Positions 1 to 7,912 of a DNA stretch of 11,123 nt are shown here, in pieces. The notes under the pieces were generated by a model. That model ran no database searches. It was not told the DNA's origin and saw only the letters and a list, made by a program, of their open reading frames with translations. The position numbers were made by a program, and so were the translations under genes. Every line of letters begins with the position of its first letter. Position 1 is the stretch's first letter. The DNA comes from Calocera cornea HHB12733. Taxonomy: Eukaryota > Basidiomycota > Dacrymycetes > Dacrymycetales > Dacrymycetaceae. Where the stretch lies: positions 150,942-162,064 of the forward strand of contig KV423962.1 of assembly GCA_001632435.1 (NCBI GenBank), in the 5' to 3' direction.

Positions 1-678
1 CCTTGCCATTTCTGCCCTAGTGTCTTCTCGCTATCCCCTTCTGCTATCCCTCCTCACAGTCCTTTCCTTCCTCGCTTCGCACCCTCCTGTTACCCATCTC
101 GTGTCGTACAGCCGGCGCATTGGTTCTTTACTTGAGATACACAGGCTTGTCTCATTGTTTATCCTCGTCTTGTGTTCTACGGAACGCTCTTCGTTGTGTT
201 CACCTTGCTGAATCACCGTCTCGTCGCCGGTCTGTCTTTCTGTCCTTGGGATGCCATTTCTTAGCTCTGCTGCCGCATGTAGTCTCTTGGACCGGTGCAA
301 CCTTCCCTTCTGGCTCACCTTTTCGACCACCGGTTCCCCTTATTCGAACCTCCTTTTAGCACACGTGTACTGGAGCTTCCCTCGTCACTTTCCTTGGCTT
401 TCTCAATGCCATCGCCACTCTTAGTCTCTTGTCGGCTCGGGTACCCTTGAGGCCCCCTGTTGGTCATCGATTGATCCATCATCTATTTCACCCTGTTCAA
501 GTCTTGTGTTCTCTGTTGTCCTTCCATGCTTTCACTTTGACTTGTCTTCCAGTGCCTCTGAGTTGCCCGAGTTGCCCTGCTTTAGGCCGCTCGTTGTCCT
601 CTATCCCGTTTTCGCCTCCCGGGGTATTGTAGCCTGTTTCTTTGTGGTTTCGTACGGTCCTTCCTTCATTGTCGCTGT

Positions 679-690
679 CGATATATATCG
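679..690. repeat. 12-bp perfect palindrome with an alternating AT core
   Basis: The bases CGATATATATCG read the same on both strands. It lies about 530 bp upstream of the F-box ATG, which is too far for a normal TATA box of that gene. It could be a protein-binding site or chance. Confidence 0.4.
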
Positions 691-877
691 TCGTTGCGTG
701 TCCCTATTCTGACCTTCTTTTTGTCTGTTCGCCGTCGCACCGGTCGGGTGCGAGTTTACACGCTGCGCCCGTGGTTTTTGAAAATTGCTTCCCCCCCGGT
801 CAGCGCGCCACTTTTGGACGGCACACGAGGGGGCTGTGTTATCGTGTACTGGAGAGGCATGACGAGTCCACCTGGCT

Positions 878-904
878 CCAGGCATACCACCCTCGGATGC
901 CTGG
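878..904. repeat. Short inverted repeat (8-bp stem, 11-nt loop)
   Basis: CCAGGCAT at 878-885 is matched by ATGCCTGG at 897-904, giving a perfect 8-bp stem around an 11-nt loop. There is no T tract or neighbouring gene end to make it a terminator. It may be a structural accident in GC-rich spacer DNA. Confidence 0.4.
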
Positions 905-1215
905 CCCGACTTTCTTTCCTCTTTCTTGCATCTACCGGTTGCATTCTTCTCCGACTGGTCCCCTACCTCCACTCTGCCTTGTATTCTCAGCCTTCCTACC
1001 CCCTGGTCCTTCTCGCCAACTTATCCCTCCTCCTACCATCCGCTTTGCTCTCGCAAGCTGTCTTCTCTGGCGGCCCAGTTACAGCCTCTCATTTCCTCTT
1101 CTCCTTCATCCTTTTCATCCCAGGCGGTTGCCGTGGTGTTCTTTTTTTCCACGTAATCTCACTCTGGAGTGCCCCTTTTCTTGGCACACCACCCTCTTCT
1201 CCCTCTTCATTCAGC

Positions 1216-2887
1216 ATGCACAGAGCGCTCCAGATTGCTGAAGTCCGTGACGCCATCTTGGACCTTTTGGGGGGCAACGATGCGTATAATGCATCGTGTG
1301 TCTGCACGCAGTGGGCTCCTCCGGCTGTGCGGTCCCTCTGGTCCCATTTGAGCTCTGGCGACGTCGATCGCGTCCTCTCCGCGTCTAAGTCCCTTATTGT
1401 GAGTATTCGTTCTTATCTGTACGTTTCTCCACCGGAGGCGCTGATCATGGCTTCACATTTGCGATGTCTTTTCCGTTTCGTCTTCTCTCACTCGACACTC
1501 CACCTATCGTTCTCCCCGGCACTTGATTCCCCTGTCTATACGGCTGGTTATTTCCCCTAACAAGCTCCAGCCCCGTCTTCCAGCTCCTTTTCACGGAAAT
1601 TCTCCTGCCGCCCTTGTGCGGAGCATGGAGTTCCATCTCCTTAGACACGTGCAGCCATCCTCGGATGGCTTGACGACGACCTCCGTCAGTCGGCAGTGTC
1701 CGTCTGCGCGGCTGCCCCTCGAGTCGGCGTTCAGCCGGCTACGCCATTTGCAGTGGACCGCAGGCCACCCTGAACAACTTCGCCAGCTGTCGCGTTTCTT
1801 GCCTGCCGGGCTCCGTTGCCTCCGTGTACACGGGGAAGATGTATCCCAGCACCATGCAGAACTCCACTTGGAAGCGTGGACGGTGGCGACGGATGCTGTT
1901 CTTAGGGCGGTTGCGGAGCGTTGTCCGTCCCTTGATGTTCTGGCCTTTCACGTGGCGTACCTCGACACCGCTCTCTTTCCCTCCGAGCATGCGCGGTTGG
2001 CTTTTGCGACGACCGTCCGTGTGCGGCTCGCTCTATTCTGCACGAATGTGGATGCCCTTACCGCCCCCCCCCCCGATCCGGCTGGCGCCCGAGTTGAAGA
2101 AGTAGACCTGATCACGCCCACATTCCGATTGCCGACCGCCGTCCGACTCAGCATGGCCTGGCCGCGACTTTTGGACGTTGTCCCCAAGCTCCATCCGGGC
2201 GTGAGCGACCTGGCTCTGCATATTCCGGGTTTTGGCTTGGACTGGGATCCTCCGATGGCTGCGCTTTGCCGTGTTTTGTCCATTCCTGGTTTCCATAGCC
2301 TTGCCTCGTTATTCCTACAACTGGAATTCCCGTCCAACGACGATGTTTGGCCCAGTGTCGATGGTCTTGCAATGGCCGTTGCGCCTTGGGCGCGATCCCT
2401 CCGCCGTCTTGGTGTCGTACTCACCGGCGGCTCTACTCGTCCCTTATCCGATCAGGCGCTGCTCGCCTTTGCATCCGCCTTTCCGAAACTCTTCGAACTC
2501 CTCCTTCTCCGGCGCCCCACATCGGCCACCACCACCGTTTCACCCGCACCCTCCCCGCTGGTCACCGGGCCGACGCTCAACGCTGTCGTCGCCTGTTTTC
2601 TCCGGTCGCCTTCGTTGTCCACCCTGCACATTGACGCGTTGGAAGCTCCGGATGCGCACGGTGACGGCGATGTGCTCTGTTCGAAGTCCCCCAGCGCCCC
2701 CGGACGCGCCGTCTCCGTCTCCGTGCGCTGCGCTCGCCCTATGCGGCTTGACCCCGCTGGTCACCGTCGGGCTGTGAGGCTCCTTTCAATTGTACCCATT
2801 TCCGTCTCTTTCCACTCCTGTGATCCGTTTTGGAGGTCCGTGAGTCGTAGTGCGGGCTCCACATGTACTTGCTTTCGCTGTCGCTGA
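1216..2887 (+). CDS. F-box protein with leucine-rich-like C-terminal region
   Basis: This probably encodes a substrate-recognition subunit of an SCF (Skp1-Cullin-F-box) ubiquitin ligase; that role is inferred from the family. Exon 1 is 1216-1398 (61 codons, phase 0). The intron is 1399-1570, with donor GTGAGT, a CTAAC branch-like site at 1557-1561 and acceptor CCAG. Exon 2 is 1571-2887, giving about 499 residues. The ATG has A at -3. Residues 1-55 read as a basidiomycete F-box: start MHRALQIAEV, then a Leu-rich helix, CVCTQW near 28-33, and the hydrophobic motif SLWSHL near 40-45. The rest is rich in Leu, His and Pro with loosely spaced leucine motifs (for example FSRLRHLQW, LFELLLL), like the irregular LRR regions of such proteins. 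A C11 run sits in frame at residues 226-229. An alternative acceptor at 1564 would add two residues. The last ~75 residues are atypical: donor-like GTGAGG at 2774 and GTGAGT at 2840 could splice to an AG beyond 2930, giving another C-terminus. The F-box call is strong; the 3' end is uncertain. Confidence 0.82.
2064..2074 (+). repeat. C11 homopolymer inside the F-box coding sequence
   Basis: Eleven consecutive C bases encode the end of Ala226 and Pro227-229. The frame is protein-like on both sides, so the count of 11 appears correct. The run is a natural slippage and sequencing-error hotspot. Confidence 0.85.
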
Positions 2888-3337
2888 TTCCGTGGGCACT
2901 GGCTGCCCTTTCCCTTCCTCCCACCCCAAGGCCCAGAACCACCCGATGATGCGGATTCCCCCTCCCCCCCCCCAGTTTCCTTTCCTTCTCGTTCCCATGT
3001 AGCTTCTTCTGCAGCCCCAATTGGGTTTTCTTGCGCTTCCTTCTCTCTGATGCGTCATGGTGTTCACCAGCCCGCTAAACCTGACGGTTTCCCCTTATCA
3101 TATCTTCGCCTCACACACGAGCTCTGGCTGCCGCTACCTGGCCCCTTCCACTGTATGTCCTGTCTTTATTATTCCGGACTAGTACAGTGTGAAGCGGTGG
3201 TTTCGATGTGGTCGTCCTGTATTTGTGGCGGTCGTTCCATTCCTTCCTTGGTCCTCAACATAATTTATTCAATGTATGACCTCGCACTCTACCCCTCCGT
3301 GCTACGCTCGCCGTCCACCCTTTCCCCGACCCAACGT
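2888..3337. other. Convergent intergenic region between the F-box and Cys-cluster genes
   Basis: This space separates the 3' end of the + strand F-box gene from the 3' end of the - strand gene, so it should hold both terminators or polyadenylation regions. No clear polyadenylation hexamer stands out. It carries a C10 run at 2964-2973 followed by AG, which could serve as an acceptor if the F-box gene has a third exon. I recognise no separate gene. Confidence 0.5.
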
Positions 3338-4317
3338 CTACGCTGCTCCTCCATTTCTTGTTGTGGGCGGTTCTCCCTCCAGGAGCTCTCTGATTCGCCG
3401 TTTCACCTCCTCTTCCACTCCCATTTGCGTTTGGCTTCTCCCTTGTTGTTCGTGCGTCGAGCCTGTCGGTTGACTGTTCTCCTTTAACTGCAGGTGCTCT
3501 CCGCGAAGCTTCATAAGGGCGTCCGTCAGCGCCTTGACGTTCCCCGCCTTTGACTTCTGGTTGCTTTTCACTTGCGCCGCGTTTTGCACCGTTCGTGTTT
3601 CGCCTTGCGACGGACCGTTCCCCTCGTTGGTGTTTTTTCGCTTTGCCCCGCCTTGCGGCCCTTCGTTCACATTGCTTTGACGTCGTCCTGCAATGCGACG
3701 CCGGGTGTCACTCGGAGTTTGACCACAATGTATTGCACCCGTTGTTCGCAGGCTGTCCTGTTCTGCCGTCACCATCGCCATGGAGGGTGTTGGCGTGTTA
3801 CCGTGCGATGAGTCATTTCCTGTACTCTCGTTCACGTGCAAAGGAAGGCCGAAACATTGGCTCCACGCTTCCAGTGTATGTGGCAGGTCCTGATTACGCA
3901 GCCGAGGCGGCGGAACGCCGGCTGGCGGTGCCGGAAGGGCAGCTTCGCACTTTGAATGCCTCCCACCCCGGACCACGTGGTACACACACACCCGCTTTTC
4001 GGTGTCCAGCACCACGAAGCAGTGCTTCTTTCCGTGGGCTACACACAGCTTGCAGCGTTCGTCCTGGTGGAGGATCTGGCAGTATATTTTATGTCAATCT
4101 CTTGCTTTCCCGGGCAGCCATGTTGTGGTTGGCGTCACTGGCCACTCACCTTCAACACCACTGCCCGATCGCTTTCTAGACGGCCCCTGGCATATATGAC
4201 CCTTCTCATGTCGGCGTCTTTGGGCCAGTTGTCCGAGTCGAAGATCTCTTTCGTGTCATCGTGCATCTGTATAGGGAGTTCTTCCTTTCTTCTTTTGGTC
4301 CCCGTGTGTTCTTCCAT
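3338..4317 (-). CDS. Cys/His-cluster protein with a coiled coil, basidiomycete type, function unknown
   Basis: I read exon 1 as 4317-4150 and exon 2 as 4075-3338. The intron 4149-4076 (74 nt) has donor AAG|GTGAGT and acceptor CCAG and is phase 0 on both sides, which supports a real gene on this strand. The product is about 301 residues. Residues 1-56 are charged and include FDSDNWPKDADMRR. Directly after the join comes a cluster C64-x2-C67-x7-C75-x10-C86-x2-H89-x9-C99, which resembles a fungal zinc cluster or knuckle but has His at the fifth ligand position. A Gln/Asn/Gly/Lys-rich linker follows, then a short coiled coil at about 236-253 (V, L, L, L, H, L at heptad positions) and a second charged helix near the end. 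A role in DNA or protein binding is inference from the cluster plus coiled coil. The start is uncertain: the ATG at 4317 has a good context (G at -3, G at +4), but the frame stays open to 4635, and CAG just before the ATG at 4266 could be an acceptor of an earlier intron. Further introns in the linker are possible. Confidence 0.55.
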
Positions 4318-5088
4318 TGCCACTCCGTCCCCTTTACGCTTTCTCCATTGAGCAGTTCGTAGTTTGATCACGTGGGCATCGTCCTCTGGTTTTGACTGCC
4401 GCAGCGTCCTCGTCTCGTCGTCTCCAGCGATCCCGCTTGTTGTCTCGTGTGCTGTGCTCCGCTGCTCTATCGCTCCTTTGCCCTCGAGCGCCGGGTGCCT
4501 TCCTTGCCTCCGTCGTCGTTGTCTCTCATTCTCTCCCTCTTTCGTTTCCCACGGCGCCTCCGTTCGCTGGGCAATTGGCCGTCGATTTTGGGTGTATCCC
4601 TTCCCGGATTTCTGGCTTGCTTCCTTATCTTTCACAGTGTACTAAAGGAAAGCCATGTGGTGATCAATATGATTTATGCACACGCCCCCGTCCACCTTGA
4701 CCGTGCTCCCCCTAGTCTGCTCCTTTCGCGGCTTTCCGGGTTTAAATCCACTTACGCACCATATTCCCTTCTTCTCCTTCGTTTGCTTTCCCCTGTCTTC
4801 TCCGTGCCGTCGACCTTGTTTCAACTGTGCACCCAGTGTCACCCCCTACGCGTCGGTCCCTCGGGCTGATGTCCGTTTCAGTCACTGTCCCCGCGGTCGT
4901 GTCTAGATGGATCCCGCGTGTCTGTTTGTTGATGTTGGCTCGACCTCTTTTGCTGTCCCCTCGATGTCACCGTTCGGATGTCCCCAGCTTCGCGGTGCGC
5001 GATGGCAGTCTTGATATGGTCTGTCAACCGGGTTCCCCGTGCGCGCTGACCCCGACGGATCCTCCCTCGGAATCAAAAGGACTCCCCG
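4318..5088. other. Gene-poor spacer upstream of the Cys-cluster gene
   Basis: This is again CT-rich on the + strand, so GA-rich on the - strand. The - strand frame of the Cys-cluster gene remains open to 4635, so extra 5' exon sequence may lie at 4318-4635, but it is low-complexity K/R/E/Q and has no ATG at its far end. A 35-codon + strand frame from the ATG at 4908 (start MDPACLFVDV) has no recognisable family. The promoter of the Cys-cluster gene should lie in this stretch. Confidence 0.45.
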
Positions 5089-5107
5089 GAAGTATCTTCT
5101 GAAATAC
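5089..5107 (+). repeat. Left arm of a 19-bp perfect inverted repeat
   Basis: GAAGTATCTTCTGAAATAC is the exact reverse complement of 5571-5589. The match does not extend beyond 19 bp in either direction. Confidence 0.9.
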
Positions 5108-5570
5108 CGTGTGGGCGTGGTGCAGTTGGCTGGGATGCGACAGGGTCCTCCCATCACGTACAATGCGCTCTAATTCGCCGGTTGTGCACGAAGCTGTTAC
5201 GCGTGAAACCAAGACTTTCTGACTAATGAAATGCGTGTTCTCATTCTTGGGCAGGCATAGAGTGTCCCTGCGTGAGACTTGGTTTGAAGAGTAGACCGGA
5301 ATGAAGGAAACCTGCATTCAACCTCATTCTTGACGACAAGTTCGGATATTGTCCCCAGTTGAGCGATGCTGTGCTTACTTGAACTCCTGCATTTCTCTAT
5401 AGTCGAGGAGCTCTCTGACCATGTATTTTCACATCCTTCCATGGAAATCAGTAAACGGCAACTCATCGTCTCATGCTCAACAGCTGAATGCCCAGCCGGG
5501 AAGACAGACAGCATTGTAGATTATTATAGTCCACCCTAGTGGTGTCTTGGACAAAGGTCCGAAATTTGAT

Positions 5571-5589
5571 GTATTTCAGAAGATACTTC
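5571..5589 (-). repeat. Right arm of a 19-bp perfect inverted repeat
   Basis: This is the reverse complement of 5089-5107. With the left arm it encloses about 463 bp. Confidence 0.9.
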
Positions 5590-7549
5590 GAACTTGCCGT
5601 GGCCTTCTCCTTTAAAGTGTTTATGCCCCTCCGTCAGCTGTTGCATGTTCTGTCCATCGCTGTTCCCTATCCTGTTCTCATTTGACCCGGAAATTATGTC
5701 TTTTTTCGTCACCGTGCATTTATCTGCGTGGTCGTGGCGCTCATACACATGCTTATTGTATTATTATTATTTTTGCTTTTAATCCTTATCCATTACCTCT
5801 GTGTTGATCGTCGTTGTCCGCTTACCATGAGTGGCGTTGCTCGCAACTTCTGTGGGAGTAGGCACCTCACTGCGTAATCCGCCTCCCACTCGGAGAATAT
5901 CGCTTCTCGCGGTTGACCCTCCTTGCTTCTTCCCCTTTCCCACTTTCCCTCCAATGATCTAGTTATCATATCCACTTCTCGGTACATGTTACCGTTCCGA
6001 ACCAGAAAGAGTACCTTTATACTGATCCTCCTCTATCCCCATATGCATGTCAGGGCCCCACCCCATCGCGTCGGAGTGAATCCTGTTGGTGCGCGTTTTC
6101 CCATGTAACCCCCGTTTCGTGAGTGTTCTTCATTTTTTTTGTGGATTTGCACAAGCGCACGCCAGCATTTTAGTATGTCGCTGCCTCTTAGTATCGCTTG
6201 CACACCTTCCCGTATTCCGAGTTTTGACGGTCCCCCTTGCCTTCATGCGTTGATGCCGGTGTCCTTCGTATATCGCCGTTGAGACAGTCACTTGCTCTCT
6301 TTACAGTGCCACACCTGCAGCCCTTTTGCACATCCGTCACTGTGATAGAACGTGGGGAGTGTATTTGACTCTCTCTAAGGCCCTTTGTTCCCCTACTCTA
6401 TATATTGCTTTGATATTTCTCCTTCTGACCATCTTGCTCCTCCCCTCCGTCGTGTTTCCCGCCCGCTATTGCACCAACCCGAGCGTCTACGGTGTATGTA
6501 CCGTTGTCTCATCTGGTAATTCTCTATGCATCTCTGGTCAGTGCTGTCTGTCATAAGAGTGATTTTCGTCAAGGTAATCATTACGCCAGGAGCAAGCAAT
6601 CTTTTCTCCCTACTTTCACCTGTCTCTATTTCCGACCTCAATCTCGTGCCACCTTTGATGTCAGCCACTGGGCACTGATGTGTTGCTACGGCCACTATGT
6701 ATTCTTAATTTTCACGGGCCATATGGGTTTGGAGGCAGGTTGCCTTCCTCACCGTGTTCTGTGCTCCCCTGCGTGGGCTTCTGCCTCCGCAGTCGTCTTC
6801 GTAATTTGGATATTGATGTCTTGCACACAGCGGCATCATCGACCCCTGGACTTTGCCGCGTGATTGGCCTAACCCTGGTTGCCAGGTAGTATTGCCTCTA
6901 TTCCCCATCCCCGTTGTTACGCCACATTGGAGCGGGAGCAGCCCTCCGCCGTGTCTCCCCCTTTGGATCAATATTGTCCTCCAACTTCATTACAGTATAT
7001 TCATTTCCACATGCACGATATCCTGAGGGATGCAAAATTTTGTTTTTACCTCGACGAGGTGGGACTCTCCGGATACGCACTGCTGACGTTCCTCCTTAGT
7101 TGTCCCATATTTTGTTGTATGGTGAAGTCACCCGGAATCAAAGCCATCTATTTCGGCGTCGTACAGAGTGATGTCGGGCGGGATTGTGGAGGTGTGCCTT
7201 CAGCGCTTCATTGTACCGCATGAAGGTACCCGACTTAGAGCTACTGATGTCTCCTGGATGGACGTCTGTTTTGGACGCTCAAATCTTGTCATGCCGTTCC
7301 ACGTTGCCCTTCCTTCGTTCACTGCGTACGAGTCCGTAGGCCCTTGTCTGATGGCTCTCATCGGCGATCGGCGATAGTGTAGGGTCATCATTGTGTCTGT
7401 CCAGATGTCTCTGCGATTGCGATTGCCAACTCGGCAACCATCTCCTCTCTTAGCGTTCACGCTCTGTTGACTTCATAACTCTTATTTTCCTCCTCTTTTC
7501 CCTTTTGATTTCAGTGCAGTAACTTACTCTTCCTGCTTTATTTTTTCTG
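5590..7549. other. Long gene-poor region upstream of the JmjC gene
   Basis: Almost 2 kb with no gene I can support. It contains a short TTA/TTAT repeat near 5756-5770, a tandem CGGCGAT pair near 7363-7375, and a small Cys-rich open frame without an ATG at 6326-6556. Two adjacent + strand frames at about 7011-7223 and 7168-7377 start with ATG in balanced-composition DNA, but they overlap in different frames and match no family I know. They could be remnants of a decayed gene. Confidence 0.4.
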
Positions 7550-7912
7550 ATGCCTTTCAAGCTTGCACCGCCGCCGCCCATTATTCTCATATATCCCCAG
7601 GCCGCACCCCAGCGGCACATGCACCCTGTCAGTTCCAGCAACGGTCGTTCCCCGCAGACCTGGCACGCCCCGGTCCTGCGCCCTCCTCCGCGCTCACGAA
7701 GCCTCTTAGGGCCATGCTTATTACGTTTCACCCTGCATTGTTGTCCCTCACGTAGTGGCTGTGCTGATCAGATTGGGTCAGCCATCGGCCGTAGCCCCTT
7801 GTCTCAACCTGTCTTGCAGCCGTCCTTTCGATCTCCTTCCTCTGTCTTTCGCCTCTTTCCGGTCCAGGACACATTTTCCACTTCCTCCCTTCTGAAGTGA
7901 TTTTCGTACACC
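7550..7912 (+). promoter_or_regulatory. 5' leader of the JmjC gene, possibly holding an upstream coding exon
   Basis: An ATG at 7550 opens a Pro/His/Ser/Arg-rich frame (MPFKLAPPPPIILIYP at its start) that looks protein-like to about 7690, then turns into CT-rich sequence and stops at TGA just before 7901. Its composition differs from the spacer before it. It could be an N-terminal disordered exon joined by an intron to the JmjC exon at 7913, or an upstream open reading frame. I cannot find an unambiguous donor and acceptor pair linking them. The JmjC ATG itself has a good context (CACC before it). Confidence 0.3.

Larger units (their letters stand above)
1..1215. other. Pyrimidine-rich non-coding region upstream of the F-box gene
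   Basis: No convincing gene is visible. The + strand is dominated by C and T with few A-rich stretches. This makes long open frames in all three + frames and K/R/E-rich frames on the - strand, but none has a recognisable domain, a good ATG context or intron structure. The last 130 bases before the F-box ATG are especially CT-rich, including a T run near 1141-1148. Such tracts are common around basidiomycete transcription starts, so the core promoter of the F-box gene probably lies here. I cannot place a TATA box or a start site. Confidence 0.6.
5089..5589. mobile_element. Candidate small non-autonomous element bounded by 19-bp inverted repeats
   Basis: The 19-bp arms at 5089-5107 and 5571-5589 are perfect reverse complements (GAAGTATCTTCTGAAATAC and its complement). 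The ~463 bp between them is more balanced in base composition, with more A and G, than the CT-rich DNA on either side, which suggests a different origin. No open frame inside has a recognisable transposase, so if mobile it would be non-autonomous (MITE-like). The bases just outside the arms (ending CCCCG on the left, starting GAACT on the right) are not an obvious target-site duplication, and this weakens the case. A relic, a foldback sequence or a regulatory hairpin are alternatives. Confidence 0.35.

Noticed and set aside
317..346. GGTTC...GAACC near 330, resembling a tRNA T-arm
   Set aside because: No acceptor stem, anticodon arm or A box can be placed around it.
363..854. A 12-bp direct repeat (CGTGTACTGGAG near 364 and 843)
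   Set aside because: A repeat of this length is expected by chance in 11 kb, and the flanks do not match.
601..972. A 123-codon minus-strand open frame rich in K, R, E and Q
   Set aside because: GA-rich complement of CT-rich spacer; no domain, no splice support and no homology that I recognise.
694..1560. A 288-codon + strand open frame that includes the F-box start region
   Set aside because: Only codons from 1216 on look like protein. Upstream is hydrophobic CT-rich translation without a domain, and the part after 1398 runs into a clear GTGAGT intron.
4903..5514. Overlapping minus-strand frames as a possible transposase or reverse transcriptase in the inverted-repeat region
   Set aside because: None shows catalytic motifs (DDE/D, YXDD) or a zinc-binding motif, and they overlap in different frames.
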